DNA of 64,000 nucleotides from Marinobacter sp. ATCH36. Lineage in GTDB: Bacteria > Pseudomonadota > Gammaproteobacteria > Pseudomonadales > Oleiphilaceae. Positions within the stretch are counted from its first letter, which is position 1; each line of letters begins with the position of its first letter. This document shows positions 37,820-47,089 of this stretch, in pieces. The notes below the pieces were generated by a model, which was not told where the DNA came from, ran no database searches, and worked only from the letters and a program-made list of their open reading frames with translations. A program made the translations under genes and the position numbers. Location of the stretch: assembly GCF_023555055.1 (NCBI RefSeq), contig NZ_JAMJPL010000001.1, forward strand, positions 1,364,001-1,428,000, written 5' to 3'.

Positions 37820-37860
37820 CCGACCTACGGTAGGTCGGATAGAACGAAGTGAAATCCGAC
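37820..37860. repeat. overlapping alternative hairpins between epd and pgk
   Basis: CCGACCTA-CGG-TAGGTCGG (37820-37838) is a perfect 8-bp hairpin. Its right arm overlaps GTCGGAT (37834-37840), which pairs with ATCCGAC (37854-37860). The two stems share bases and cannot form at once. Confidence 0.7.
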
Positions 37861-37883
37861 AACCAAACTTAGGGATGAACATT

Positions 37884-39044
37884 ATGGCTATCAAACGAAT
37901 GACCGACCTAAACCTCGCAGGCAAGCGAGTACTGATCCGTGAAGACCTGAACGTACCGGTAAAAAACGGCGCAGTCTCCAGCGACGCCCGAATCCGCGCC
38001 TCGCTGCCCACCATCAAGGCCGCCAAAGACGCCGGTGCCAAAGTCATGCTGATGTCCCACCTGGGCCGCCCGGAAGAAGGCGTTTATGATGAAGCCTCCT
38101 CCATGAAGCCGGTCGCCGACCATCTCAGCAAGGTACTGGGCCAGGAAGTACGCCTGATTACCGACTATCTCGACGGCGTGGAAGTAGCCGATGGCGAAGT
38201 GGTGCTGTTTGAAAACGTCCGCTTCAATAAAGGCGAAAAGAAAGACGACGAAGCCCTCGCTAAAAAGTACGCCGCCCTGTGCGATGTTTACGTAATGGAC
38301 GCTTTCGGCACCGCCCACCGCGCCCAGGCCTCTACTCACGGCGTTGCCCGCTTTGCCCCCGAAGCCTGCGCCGGCCCGCTACTGGCCGCGGAGCTGGAAG
38401 CACTCGGCAAGGCCCTGGATCACCCCGCCAAGCCGGTGGTTGCGATTGTCGGCGGCTCCAAAGTATCCACCAAGCTGGACGTACTCAACGCCCTGGAACA
38501 AGTCTGCGACTCCATCATCGTCGGTGGCGGCATCGCCAACACCTTCCTGGCGGCCGCTGGCCACCCGGTGGGGAAATCCCTTTGCGAACATGACCTGATT
38601 GACACCGCCCGTGAAATCGCCTCCCGCGTCGAAATCCCGCTGCCGGTGGATGTGGTGGTTGCCAGTGAATTCGCGGAAACGGCAGAAGCGACGGTCAAGA
38701 AGATCGACGAAGTTACCGAAGACGACATGATCCTCGACGTCGGCCCGGAAACCGCCTCCAAATTCGCCGGCCTGCTGAAGTCCTCCAAAACCATCCTGTG
38801 GAACGGCCCGGTGGGTGTATTCGAATACGACCAGTTCGGCAACGGCACCAAGGCCCTGGCGCAAGCCATCGCCGAGAGCGATGCCTTCTCTCTGGCCGGT
38901 GGAGGTGATACCGTCGCCGCCGTTGACAAGTATGGTGTGAGCGACAAAATCTCGTACATCTCAACCGGTGGTGGTGCTTTCCTGGAATTCGTGGAAGGCA
39001 AAACTCTTCCGGCAGTTGCTGTATTGGAAGAACGCGGCGAATAG
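37884..39044 (+). CDS. pgk: phosphoglycerate kinase
   Basis: The 386-residue protein has the PGK features [11 protein letters not shown] (about residues 20-30), [21 protein letters not shown], the [13 protein letters not shown] block and the C-terminal [11 protein letters not shown]. It interconverts 1,3-bisphosphoglycerate and 3-phosphoglycerate. The ATG at 37884 is preferred to that at 37875 because TAGGGA is 9 bases before it but abuts the other; length then matches E. coli PGK. It is separated from fba by the palindromic element at 39067-39160. Confidence 0.97.
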   Translation: MAIKRMTDLNLAGKRVLIREDLNVPVKNGAVSSDARIRASLPTIKAAKDAGAKVMLMSHLGRPEEGVYDEASSMKPVADHLSKVLGQEVRLITDYLDGVEVADGEVVLFENVRFNKGEKKDDEALAKKYAALCDVYVMDAFGTAHRAQASTHGVARFAPEACAGPLLAAELEALGKALDHPAKPVVAIVGGSKVSTKLDVLNALEQVCDSIIVGGGIANTFLAAAGHPVGKSLCEHDLIDTAREIASRVEIPLPVDVVVASEFAETAEATVKKIDEVTEDDMILDVGPETASKFAGLLKSSKTILWNGPVGVFEYDQFGNGTKALAQAIAESDAFSLAGGGDTVAAVDKYGVSDKISYISTGGGAFLEFVEGKTLPAVAVLEERGE

Positions 39045-39066
39045 CACAGTTTTGAATCGCAAGGAG

Positions 39067-39160
39067 GGCCGAGAAGCTCTTCCGGGACCGTCAAAAACAT
39101 GGATGTTTTTGTCGAGCGTACACGGACGTATTCACAGCGTGTCCCGGAAGAGCTTCTCGG
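39067..39160. repeat. structured palindromic element, copy 1 (pgk-fba)
   Basis: Perfect 21-bp arms (39067-39087 and 39140-39160) enclose a 52-base core. The core holds an AAAACAT-GG-ATGTTTT hairpin and a GAGCGTACACGGACGTATTCACAGCGT stretch (longer than shown in one piece only here as motif GAGCGTACA...GGACGT). It shares about 72 bp with copy 2, in inverted orientation. Confidence 0.85.
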
Positions 39161-39228
39161 CACTCCGTAGCAGACTCCAAACCTAAAAGTCTGCCAAAGA
39201 CATTAAATAAACCAAGGAGACAACCCGA

Positions 39229-40293
39229 ATGGCCCTGATATCGATGCGGCAGATGTTGGACCACGCCGCTGAGCATGGTTACGGTGTGCCGGCGTTTAAC
39301 GTGAATAACCTGGAACAGATGCGCGCCATTATGGAAGCGGCCGACAAAACCGACTCCCCGGTGATTGTCCAGGCCTCTGCAGGCGCTCGTAAATACGCCG
39401 GTGCTCCTTTTCTGCGGCACCTGATTCTGGCGGCTATTGAGGAGTTTCCCCATATACCCGTGGTGATGCACCAGGACCACGGTACCAGTCCGTCTGTGTG
39501 TCAGCGTTCCATCCAACTGGGATTTAGCTCCGTGATGATGGACGGCTCTCTGGGTGAAGATGGCAAGACTCCGACTGACTATGAATACAACGTCGACGTT
39601 ACCCGCCGCACCGTAGAAATGGCCCATGCCTGTGGTGTTTCAGTTGAAGGTGAGCTGGGTTGTCTCGGTTCCCTGGAAACCGGCCAGGCCGGCGAAGAAG
39701 ACGGCATCGGCGCCGAAGGCACCCTGGATCACAGCCAGATGCTGACGGACCCGGAAGAAGCTGCAGACTTCGTCAAGAAAACCCACGTGGACGCTCTGGC
39801 CATCGCCATCGGCACCAGCCATGGCGCCTACAAGTTCACCCGTCCGCCGACCGGTGACATCCTTGCCATCGAGCAGATCAAAGCCATCCACAAGCGCATC
39901 CCGGACACCCATCTGGTCATGCACGGCTCCAGCTCGGTGCCTCAGGAGTGGCTGGAAATCATCAACCAGTACGGCGGTGAGATCCCGGAAACCTACGGTG
40001 TTCCGGTTGAGGAAATCGTGGAAGGTATCAAGCACGGCGTGCGCAAGGTCAACATCGACACCGACCTGCGTCTGGCCAGCACTGGCGCAACCCGCCGCTT
40101 CCTGGCCCAGAACCCGGCCGAATTCGACCCGCGTAAGTTCCTGAAGGAAACCATGAAAGCGATGACGGAAGTCTGCATCGCCCGCTACGAAGCCTTCGGA
40201 ACCGCCGGCAACGCCAGCAAAATCAAACCAGTTAACCTCGAGCGTATGTTCGAGCGGTATGCTGCTGGGGAGCTTGATCCCAAGGTCAAGTAA
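39229..40293 (+). CDS. fba: class II fructose-1,6-bisphosphate aldolase
   Basis: The 354-residue zinc-dependent aldolase has the family N-terminus ([19 protein letters not shown]), the first zinc-site region VVMHQDHG (about residues 78-85), [13 protein letters not shown] and [15 protein letters not shown]. Length and sequence fit the Calvin-type (CbbA) subgroup, used in glycolysis and gluconeogenesis. AAGGAGA lies 9 bases before the ATG. The gene is flanked by inverted copies of the same palindromic element. Confidence 0.96.
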   Translation: MALISMRQMLDHAAEHGYGVPAFNVNNLEQMRAIMEAADKTDSPVIVQASAGARKYAGAPFLRHLILAAIEEFPHIPVVMHQDHGTSPSVCQRSIQLGFSSVMMDGSLGEDGKTPTDYEYNVDVTRRTVEMAHACGVSVEGELGCLGSLETGQAGEEDGIGAEGTLDHSQMLTDPEEAADFVKKTHVDALAIAIGTSHGAYKFTRPPTGDILAIEQIKAIHKRIPDTHLVMHGSSSVPQEWLEIINQYGGEIPETYGVPVEEIVEGIKHGVRKVNIDTDLRLASTGATRRFLAQNPAEFDPRKFLKETMKAMTEVCIARYEAFGTAGNASKIKPVNLERMFERYAAGELDPKVK

Positions 40294-40342
40294 TTGACTG
40301 TGGAGTTTGCTGCCGTCGTAGCCTGGTTGTTTCGGGGGTGGC

Positions 40343-40446
40343 GCAGAGGTGGGCCGTCCTTCCGGGACACGCTGTGAATACGTCCATGTACGCTCGACAA
40401 AAACATCCATGTTTTTGACGGTCCCGGAAGGACGGCCCACCTCTGC
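40343..40446. repeat. structured palindromic element, copy 2 (after fba)
   Basis: Perfect 26-bp arms (40343-40368 and 40421-40446) enclose the same core as copy 1 on the opposite strand, differing at one base inside the shared 72 bp. The outer 16 bases of the arms differ completely from copy 1 yet remain perfectly self-complementary. It lies between the converging fba and glycoside hydrolase genes. Confidence 0.85.
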
Positions 40447-40476
40447 TTGGTAAACCTCTCGATATCGCCTGCTTGT

Positions 40477-42705
40477 TCACATCTTGGCAAAGCCCGCTCC
40501 GGGGCTTGCTATTACCGCGTCATAACCAGGCAACTTCACATCAATCGGCGGCTCTTCGTTGTGCCAGTCGGCGGTCCACTCCACTTTTGGAGATCCCTCG
40601 GCGTTCGGCGTTATGGTGACGGACACAGTGCCGAAGCTTGTAGGGGCTGGCCCGAAACTGATGGTTTCGCCCGTTTCCCGCCAGCGTTCAGGGATGCCTC
40701 CACACAGCACCAGGCGGTCACCTTCCTCCCGCACGAAACAATTGCGCACCATCAGTACCCATTCCGCAGAGGCCCAGACGTGGTGGCCGTCGCCCATGCA
40801 GCCGCCGCGGGTGCCGGGGTGGATGGCTTCGGGCCATTGGCCGGTGGTTGAGGCCAGGTCTGCGACGGCGTCCATCAACTCGAGATAGCGGGGGTCGCCT
40901 GCACGCAGCAGTATCTGGGCCACGTGCAGGGTCAGATAGGCATTCAGGCCGGAGTGGATCATGTCCTGGTAGAAGGCGCCGTCGACGAAACAGCGCTCCA
41001 GCAGGAATTCAACGCAGTCCAGCAGGCGCGGATCGTCGGGCTTACAGAGCTGGGTCGGGTATCCGATTGCCAGGGAGCCGATGGCGCCCGCATCCAGACG
41101 CCGATAGGGTGAGGCGGGCATGCCGGGCCGTTTCAGGCGCTGCTGGCAACCTTCGAGGCTGCGGTCGACGGCTTTGGTGAAATCAACGGCATCATTCCAG
41201 AACAGTTGGCTTTCTTCCGGGCTGTCTTCGGCCAGCATGTCTGCCGCGGCTTGGAGCCCGGAGATGCCCCAGAAGTCGTCCCAGTAGTAATAGTCGTTAG
41301 GGCCCAGGTGCTCGGCACTGAAGCCTGCTGGCAGCAAACCGGCGTGGGGTGCTTCGGTTTCCTTGCGCAGGCGTTTGTGGGTGATCCACTGGGCGCCACG
41401 GCAGATGGGGTCGTGCCAATGCTTTTCCGGGCGGCGGCCGGTCAGGTCGAAGAAGCGTTTGAGTATCCACAGCACTTCGCCGTTGGCATCCCACTCGCCT
41501 TCCTGTGAACGGAAGTAGCCACTGCGGGTCTGGCGCTGGGGAAAGCGGGACAGGGCCCGTTCGGCGCGGTCGGTGAGGCCAATGCCCAACAGTGCATTGA
41601 TGATGAACGCGGCATCGCGGAACCAGAAGCGCTTGTAAGTAAAAGGGCCGGGATAGACATCGTCCGGCGAATGGAGGATCAACGAGGCCACGGCCGCATC
41701 GTATAGGAACTGGTACCGGGGTTCCGGGCACACAAGCCGGGCGTGGCCCTCCCGCTCTGTCTGCCAGGCATCGTTTGCCGGCAGGCTTGCCGGGTTATCG
41801 CTCAGCGGGATGCTGGCGGTGATTTCCCGCGTCTTGCCCGCTTTGATGGAAAACAGCGCCGCCGCCGTTACCATACCCACGTCGCACACGCCGTCGCTCT
41901 GATCGTCCCGGTCCATCAGGTGAATGTGGACATCCCCGTTCCGGTAATCCGACACATGATGCCGTTCGGCAGGGGCGCTGAAGGTGACTGTGCGATTACC
42001 GTCCACCGCCCACACATCCCGTTTTTTGGAAAGCTTGACGCGGTTTATGAAACTGACCCCTTCCGGGTTTGAGGGTCGCAGGGCCAGCACGATGGAACCC
42101 GCGACCTCTGATTTTGCCTTAAGCCGGAATTTGCAAATCGGAACACCCTGTTCCAGTTCCACCCAGGCATGGCTGCTCAGTTCCAGGCCGTCCATGGAAG
42201 ATTCCGTATTCACACGAACGTCGTCGACGTCCTGCCATTGCCGGGCTGTTTTACTCCGGGAAGGCAGCAGGCAGCGGCCGTCTTCTGCCAGCAACCAGCC
42301 ATCCAGCGACCAGCTGTCGAAAAACGGCGTCAGCATACCCCGGGGGTCTACTATTGGCAGTTCGTCACAGTCCGGGTGGCCGACAGCGGTCCAATTGCGG
42401 TTACTGAGGTTGATGTGGGTAATGGAAAATGCCCGGGGAATGAACGATGGGTCTTTCGGATCAAACTGCCGTTCGATCCAGTAGGGCCAGACCCAGTCCA
42501 GGTTGTGCTGGATGACCCGGCTGTTGATCAGTCCCCGGGCGTGGAAAACCGCACCCGCGCGCAGTAATTCAATAGGTTCGCCAACCTCGGAGGGCTGGGC
42601 GAAACCGTGAAGCTTGGCCAGAAGCGCAATCGGGTCGAGAAAACCGTGTTTGCGGGCGACGCTTTTTACCAACAGTCGCCAGGGAAGCCAATTCATCCAG
42701 GTCAC
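40477..42705 (-). CDS. predicted (alpha/alpha)6 glycoside hydrolase-like protein
   Basis: The 742-residue protein has no signal peptide. An N-terminal beta-rich half is followed by a repetitive helical half of six-hairpin glycosidase type, with GPFTYKRFWFRDAAFII at about residues 353-369, QEGEWDANG at 401-409 and YYWDDFWGISGLQAA. Related cytoplasmic proteins are mostly uncharacterised; glucoamylase or trehalase-like folds share the W-F-R-D pattern. Substrate and activity are unknown. The gene is second in a two-gene operon, overlapping the VTT membrane-protein gene by ATGA. Confidence 0.65.
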   Translation of the reverse strand: MTWMNWLPWRLLVKSVARKHGFLDPIALLAKLHGFAQPSEVGEPIELLRAGAVFHARGLINSRVIQHNLDWVWPYWIERQFDPKDPSFIPRAFSITHINLSNRNWTAVGHPDCDELPIVDPRGMLTPFFDSWSLDGWLLAEDGRCLLPSRSKTARQWQDVDDVRVNTESSMDGLELSSHAWVELEQGVPICKFRLKAKSEVAGSIVLALRPSNPEGVSFINRVKLSKKRDVWAVDGNRTVTFSAPAERHHVSDYRNGDVHIHLMDRDDQSDGVCDVGMVTAAALFSIKAGKTREITASIPLSDNPASLPANDAWQTEREGHARLVCPEPRYQFLYDAAVASLILHSPDDVYPGPFTYKRFWFRDAAFIINALLGIGLTDRAERALSRFPQRQTRSGYFRSQEGEWDANGEVLWILKRFFDLTGRRPEKHWHDPICRGAQWITHKRLRKETEAPHAGLLPAGFSAEHLGPNDYYYWDDFWGISGLQAAADMLAEDSPEESQLFWNDAVDFTKAVDRSLEGCQQRLKRPGMPASPYRRLDAGAIGSLAIGYPTQLCKPDDPRLLDCVEFLLERCFVDGAFYQDMIHSGLNAYLTLHVAQILLRAGDPRYLELMDAVADLASTTGQWPEAIHPGTRGGCMGDGHHVWASAEWVLMVRNCFVREEGDRLVLCGGIPERWRETGETISFGPAPTSFGTVSVTITPNAEGSPKVEWTADWHNEEPPIDVKLPGYDAVIASPGAGFAKM

Positions 42706-43454
42706 TGTCTGATCTCCAAGGCATGTTCCTCATCGGTGTATTTGGCCAGAGCTCGGCGCGCGAGGATGTTCAGAAACACAACAGCCACGACGGTGCCGGC
42801 AAATCCGGCGCCATATATCGCCCATTCAAGAGCAGACCGACCGGTTTCGCGGACACCCAGAACGGTCAGATCGGCGGCGATCGACCCCAGGTAAACATTG
42901 TGGAGCGAGAAGGGAATGAAGCCGAACACAGACCCGGCAAAGAAATCGCGAAACGAAAACCGGGTCAGGCCGAAGAAATAATTGGACAGCTTGCCGGGGA
43001 AAAAGGGGATCAGACGGGTCAGCAGTACGATCTTTCCGCCATGGGGCGTCAGTTCGTCGCTCATCAGCCGCAGCCGCGATCTTGCCATCACGAAGTCTTT
43101 AGCCCTTTCGCCGAAAAGATAGCGGGCAATCAGAAAGGCCATGGAGGCGCCAATCACGGTGCCGGTCACCACGTAGACGGTGCCTTCGAATACCCCGAAT
43201 ACGAAACCCGCGCCGGTAGTGAACAGAAAGCCCGGTAGCAACGCGACTACCGTAACCGTCATCAGCACAATAAACAGCAGGGCCGCCCAGGCTCCCTGAG
43301 CTTCAAACCAGCGAAGCATCTCCACAACCCGTTCATGGATGCCGAGAGAAAAGAGAATCGCAAGAATAACGCCGACGAAAGTGATGCTGGCCAACATTCC
43401 CAGAATCGGGGAGCTTTTCCAGCCGGCCCTTCGTTCCAGCTCTCCTTCTTGCAT
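42702..43454 (-). CDS. TVP38/TMEM64 (VTT-domain) membrane protein
   Basis: The 250-residue protein has an N-terminal cytoplasmic stretch, a membrane helix, and the VTT domain with LLPGFLFTTGAGFVFG, GTVIGASMAFLIARYLFGE and LIPFFPGKLSNYFFGLTRFSF. VTT proteins are related to DedA and to eukaryotic lipid scramblases; lipid transport is inferred from family. It is the first gene of the pair with the glycosidase-like gene. Confidence 0.9.
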   Translation of the reverse strand: MQEGELERRAGWKSSPILGMLASITFVGVILAILFSLGIHERVVEMLRWFEAQGAWAALLFIVLMTVTVVALLPGFLFTTGAGFVFGVFEGTVYVVTGTVIGASMAFLIARYLFGERAKDFVMARSRLRLMSDELTPHGGKIVLLTRLIPFFPGKLSNYFFGLTRFSFRDFFAGSVFGFIPFSLHNVYLGSIAADLTVLGVRETGRSALEWAIYGAGFAGTVVAVVFLNILARRALAKYTDEEHALEIRQ

Positions 43455-43687
43455 AATTGGAAGTGTCCTCCTGCGTGACAGCTACAATAAAAACGGGTGA
43501 TCGACCCTGATTTGGGCGTTTAAATCAGCCTCCATACACTATGGTAGGCCATGGGGTGAAAACAAGGGTGCCGGTATGCGCATCAATTCTGATGCAGCCA
43601 CACCTTGTAATTTGAGCTTCCTCATCAAATATAGAGGTAATAACCGGGCAACAATGCCCATTGTTAAGAACAGGTGTGAGGGAAAGA

Positions 43688-44671
43688 ATGGACTTCAAAG
43701 ACTATTACGCCGTGCTCGGTGTGAGCGAGTCTGCCTCCCCCGAGGACATCAAAAAGGCCTACCGCAAGCTGGCTCGGAAATACCATCCGGACGTCAGTAA
43801 GGAAGATAATGCCGACAACAAATTCAAAGACGTCGGCGAGGCTTATGAAGTACTGAAAGACCCCGAAAAACGCGCCGAATACGACGAAATCAAGAAGTAT
43901 GGCGCCCGGAAAGACGGGTCGTTCCAGCCGCCTCCCGGCTGGCAGAGCGGGTCCGGCTTTGGTGGCGGTGGATATACCGAGGCCGATGCGCGGCAGTTCA
44001 GTGACTTCTTTGAGGAGGTTTTCGGTGGCGACCGTCGCAAAGGGCCCGGTCACCGGGCCGGGTTCTCTGGTGGCTTCGGTGGCCAGCGCAATTCCATGCG
44101 CATGCGGGGTGAAGACGTTCATGCCCGGCTGGCGTTGTTCCTGGAGGAAGCCTTCCACGGCTGCGAGAAGCAGGTGTCGTTCAATGTCCAGGAGGCCGAC
44201 GCTCAGGGCCGGATAATGCCGCGCCAGAAAACCCTGAATGTGAAGATACCGGCCGGTATGAAGGAAGGGCAGCACATCCGCCTGAAAGGCCAGGGTGCTC
44301 CCGGCATCGGTGGTGGGGAAAACGGCGACCTGTTTATTGAGGTGGAGTACGCACCGCATCCCCTGTTCACGATTGAAGGCCGGGATATCATGGTGACGGT
44401 TCCAATTGCACCCTGGGAAGCCGCTCTTGGTGCCTCTATCACGGTACCCACCGTTGGTTCGAAGGTGAACGTAAAGGTGCCCAAGGGCTCTTCCAGTGGT
44501 CGCAAACTGCGGCTGAAAGGAAAGGGGCTGCCCGGCAAGCATCCGGGAGACCAGTTGGTGGTATTGCAGATCGTGATGCCCGAACGGCATTCTGAAGGTG
44601 CCGAGGAGCTATACAGGAAGCTGGCCGAGGCAGAAAAAGGCTTCAATCCACGCAGTAAGCTGCATGTGTGA
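43688..44671 (+). CDS. cbpA: DnaJ-class co-chaperone CbpA
   Basis: The 327-residue protein has an N-terminal J domain (residues 3-70, with the HPD triad in KYHPDVSKE), a Gly/Phe-rich linker (about 80-145) and two C-terminal substrate-binding domains, but no zinc-finger repeats, so it is a class II J protein of CbpA type. It stimulates DnaK and can bind DNA. The ATG at 43688 is preceded by GAGGGAAAG. The modulator gene cbpM follows after 13 bases. Confidence 0.94.
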   Translation: MDFKDYYAVLGVSESASPEDIKKAYRKLARKYHPDVSKEDNADNKFKDVGEAYEVLKDPEKRAEYDEIKKYGARKDGSFQPPPGWQSGSGFGGGGYTEADARQFSDFFEEVFGGDRRKGPGHRAGFSGGFGGQRNSMRMRGEDVHARLALFLEEAFHGCEKQVSFNVQEADAQGRIMPRQKTLNVKIPAGMKEGQHIRLKGQGAPGIGGGENGDLFIEVEYAPHPLFTIEGRDIMVTVPIAPWEAALGASITVPTVGSKVNVKVPKGSSSGRKLRLKGKGLPGKHPGDQLVVLQIVMPERHSEGAEELYRKLAEAEKGFNPRSKLHV

Positions 44672-44684
44672 GCGGGGGTGACGG

Positions 44685-45029
44685 ATGACTGACAAAGACC
44701 ATGCTCTGAGCGTCGAACTGGTGGAACCAACCGCTACATTCACCTTGCGGGAGATCTGCGAGCGTGGGGATTGCCATGCCGAGTTCGTCATTAAACTGGT
44801 GAGCTACGGTGTCATTGCGCCGGTGGAAGAGTCACCGGAGACCCGGCAATGGCAGTTTGATCTCGAGGCTCTCGCACGTTTGCACAAGGCCCAGCGTTTG
44901 CAGCGCGACCTGAAAATGAATCTACCGGGCCTCGCCATGTCTCTTGAACTTCTTGATGAAGTCCAGGAGATGCGACGTGAAGTCGATCGGTTAAACCGGC
45001 AGCTCCGGCAGTTCTTAGGCGAAACATAG
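44685..45029 (+). CDS. cbpM: chaperone modulator CbpM
   Basis: The 114-residue protein has a MerR-like winged helix (TFTLREICERGDCHAEFVIKLVSYGVIAPVE, about residues 13-43) and a C-terminal coiled coil ending LDEVQEMRREVDRLNRQLRQFL. CbpM binds the CbpA J domain and blocks its action on DnaK. Position right after cbpA supports the call. Copy 3 of the palindromic element starts 7 bases after its stop. Confidence 0.9.
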   Translation: MTDKDHALSVELVEPTATFTLREICERGDCHAEFVIKLVSYGVIAPVEESPETRQWQFDLEALARLHKAQRLQRDLKMNLPGLAMSLELLDEVQEMRREVDRLNRQLRQFLGET

Positions 45030-45035
45030 TCAGAA

Positions 45036-45146
45036 GGTCGGTTGGCACACCCCTGCTCAAAACCGTGGAGCGCCAGGGATGGCGCGACCGAGCCCTACAG
45101 GGACGTGTTTACGGGCGTGTTTTGAGCAGGGGTGTGCCAGCCGACC
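45036..45146. repeat. structured palindromic element, copy 3 (after cbpM)
   Basis: Arms of 28 bp (45036-45063 and 45119-45146) pair with one mismatch that would be a U-G pair in RNA. The core has GCGCCA-GGGA-TGGCGC followed by ...CGAGCCCTACAGGGACGT..., matching the fixed positions of copies 1 and 2 (CA-GGATG, CGAGC, TACA, GGACGT) with different stem sequences. Confidence 0.8.
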
Positions 45147-45164
45147 CACCCGCCATGCTAAAAA

Positions 45165-45335
45165 CTACTCCTTGCCGATTTTCTGCAGTTCCGCATAAAT
45201 CTTCTCTGCTTCTTCCATCAACGTCCCATGAGTGCGTAGGTCGCCATTACGCTGGGCGTGCAGCGCTTTCTGCAACTTAGCCTCATATTCTTTCTGAAGT
45301 TTTTTCTTCGGATCACCTTTCAAGAATCCCAGCAT
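45165..45335 (-). CDS. DUF6435-type small helical protein
   Basis: This 56-residue protein (MLGFLKGDPKKKLQKEYEA...) is highly charged and predicted to be fully helical, with the QRNGDLRTHGTLMEEAEKIYAEL pattern I know from small DUF6435 proteins common in marine gammaproteobacteria. AGGTGAG stands 6 bases before the ATG. It has no known function. It was found by translating the minus strand, where the gap between cbpM and the DUF5666 gene would otherwise appear empty. Confidence 0.8.
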   Translation of the reverse strand: MLGFLKGDPKKKLQKEYEAKLQKALHAQRNGDLRTHGTLMEEAEKIYAELQKIGKE

Positions 45336-45436
45336 TTTTTCTCACCTGTTTTCGTTCGTGTGTTCAGTAGCTTACGCCTGTCTGGCCGGAAAGTTCACAA
45401 AAACTTCATGATCAAAAACTGGACAAATCTTAAAAA

Positions 45437-45452
45437 TGGGAATAAATTCCCA
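45437..45452. promoter_or_regulatory. TGGGA-N6-TCCCA operator, site 1
   Basis: TGGGAAT-AA-ATTCCCA is a perfect 16-bp palindrome 98 bases before the first DUF5666 gene. It is one of three sites with the same arms and spacing. Confidence 0.7.
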
Positions 45453-45462
45453 ATTAGCAGTT

Positions 45463-45478
45463 TGGGAAAATAATCCCA
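45463..45478. promoter_or_regulatory. TGGGA-N6-TCCCA operator, site 2
   Basis: TTGGGA-N6-TCCCAA begins 26 bp after site 1 and 87 bases before the first DUF5666 gene (the stated span is the TGGGA-N6-TCCCA core). Confidence 0.7.
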
Positions 45479-45549
45479 ATAAAGAAAAATATTACCAACC
45501 GGCTGCACTCCGCGGCCGGTATTCCGGAAAGAATGAAAGGAGAACAACG

Positions 45550-47007
45550 ATGAAGCGCAATCCTTTGGCAAACGCTGTAAAACTCGCCCTGACCGGCGCG
45601 ATTGCAGGGTCCCTGGCTGCCTGTGGCGGCGGTGGTTCTGGCTCGTCTGGTAGTGACTCTACGTCCACTGGTACCAGCGTCGGTGCGGTTACCGGTTTTG
45701 GCAGTGTGTTTGTAAACGGCACCCGGTTCGAGACCAGCGGCAATGTCGACAGTGACGACGGCATTGAGCGGGAAGATCAGCTGGAAAAAGGCATGATTCT
45801 CCAGGTCAAAGGCGACTGGGATGACCGGGGCGAGGGCCGAGCAGACAAGGTCAGCTATGACGACACACTCCGTGGGCCTGTTGCCGGCATGAGCTGGAAC
45901 GAGACCGACCGTACCGGAACCCTTGCCATGCTTGGCCAGAACATTGAGTTGGACGGTCGCACCGTCTTTCGTGGTGCAACGCCTGCCGAGCTTGCCAGCA
46001 ACCCTCAGGGCTACCACGTGCGCGTCAGTGCCTGGCGACTGGATGATGGCAGCTTCCGCGCCAGCTTCGTTGGTGCCCGGGCTATCGATGTTGAATTTGA
46101 TGACGACAACGAGGTCGAGATTGAGGGCGTTGTAGCCAACCTGGACACAAGCGCAGAAACCTTCACCATCAACGGATTCCAGATCGACTACACCAGTGCT
46201 GTAGGAGATGACGACTTTTCTCTGAGTGATCTGGCCAACGGAATCGTTGTAGAAGTTGAGGGTCGTCTGAGCAACGGCGTCATTCTCGCTGATGAAATTG
46301 AAGACGAAGATGACTGGTATGACGACGATGACGATGTCGAGATTTCTGGCAGCATTTACGACTACGACTCGTCAAACCGTCAGTTCTCTCTCAATGGAGT
46401 AACGGTTCAGATTACTGGTGGCACCGAGTTTGATGACCTGCGTGAAAGCAGTCTGGCTGATGGTCTTTATGTCGAAGTTGAGGGCAATTTCCGTAATGGC
46501 ATTCTGGTGGCAGAAGAGATTGAGGGCCGCGAATCAGACGCTGAATTGGAAGGCCGCATCGAATCCATTGATCTGACTGATGAATCCCTGGTAGTCAGCG
46601 GCGTTCGGGTGCAGATCAATGCCAATACCCTGATTGAGGACGATGATGACGATGATCGCCGCAGCCGGGCTGAGGACATTCAGGACTTGCGGGTAGGTGA
46701 TTACCTGGAAATTGAAGGTCGCCAGCGGAGTTCCAACGGAGGCTTCCTTGAGGCGCTCAACATTGAACGTGACGACGACGATGACGATGAGTACGAGCTC
46801 GAAGCCCGGGCGAGCGCAATTGGCTCAAACTCCATCTCTATTATGAACCTGGAGATCCTCCTGAATGGGTACAGCACCTCGGGTGCAAAGGTTGGCGATG
46901 AAGTGGAAGTGGAGTACCGCGGAACCAGTGGTGGCCAGTACGAGCTTACCGACAACGTCGATGTCGATGATGATAGCGACGACGATGACGACGATGATGA
47001 TAATTGA
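45550..47007 (+). CDS. DUF5666-repeat lipoprotein, acidic
   Basis: The 485-residue protein has a lipoprotein signal peptide with cysteine 25 in SLAACGGGG, then the DUF5666 signature VTGFGSVFVNGTRFET (about residues 48-63). Four or five related beta-strand units follow, each with a VEVEG or EIEG strand and a hydrophobic V-NG-V strand. Asp/Glu content is extreme, with runs such as DWYDDDDDVE and a C-terminal poly-Asp tail. It is probably anchored to the outer membrane and may bind Ca2+; that is inference. AAAGGAGA precedes the ATG. Two TGGGA-N6-TCCCA sites lie upstream, and a paralogue is encoded at 48378-49952. Confidence 0.85.
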   Translation: MKRNPLANAVKLALTGAIAGSLAACGGGGSGSSGSDSTSTGTSVGAVTGFGSVFVNGTRFETSGNVDSDDGIEREDQLEKGMILQVKGDWDDRGEGRADKVSYDDTLRGPVAGMSWNETDRTGTLAMLGQNIELDGRTVFRGATPAELASNPQGYHVRVSAWRLDDGSFRASFVGARAIDVEFDDDNEVEIEGVVANLDTSAETFTINGFQIDYTSAVGDDDFSLSDLANGIVVEVEGRLSNGVILADEIEDEDDWYDDDDDVEISGSIYDYDSSNRQFSLNGVTVQITGGTEFDDLRESSLADGLYVEVEGNFRNGILVAEEIEGRESDAELEGRIESIDLTDESLVVSGVRVQINANTLIEDDDDDDRRSRAEDIQDLRVGDYLEIEGRQRSSNGGFLEALNIERDDDDDDEYELEARASAIGSNSISIMNLEILLNGYSTSGAKVGDEVEVEYRGTSGGQYELTDNVDVDDDSDDDDDDDDN

Positions 47008-47070
47008 TCACTAAACCGTTGAGTCAGGCCGGGAAACTCCGGCCTGACCTTCTGGCTTTTGACGTCGCTA

Positions 47071-47086
47071 TGGGAATACAATCCCA
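47071..47086. promoter_or_regulatory. TGGGA-N6-TCCCA operator, site 3
   Basis: The palindrome ends 3 bases before the ATG of the DUF6502 gene and contains TACAAT, a good -10-like hexamer. There is no Shine-Dalgarno in between, so the mRNA may be leaderless and the site would cover its promoter. Confidence 0.7.
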
Positions 47087-47089
47087 AAT

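Noticed and set aside
43600..43640. Heat-shock (sigma-32) promoter before cbpA
   Set aside because: CTTGTAA and CCTCATC are present but their spacing of about 10 is too short.
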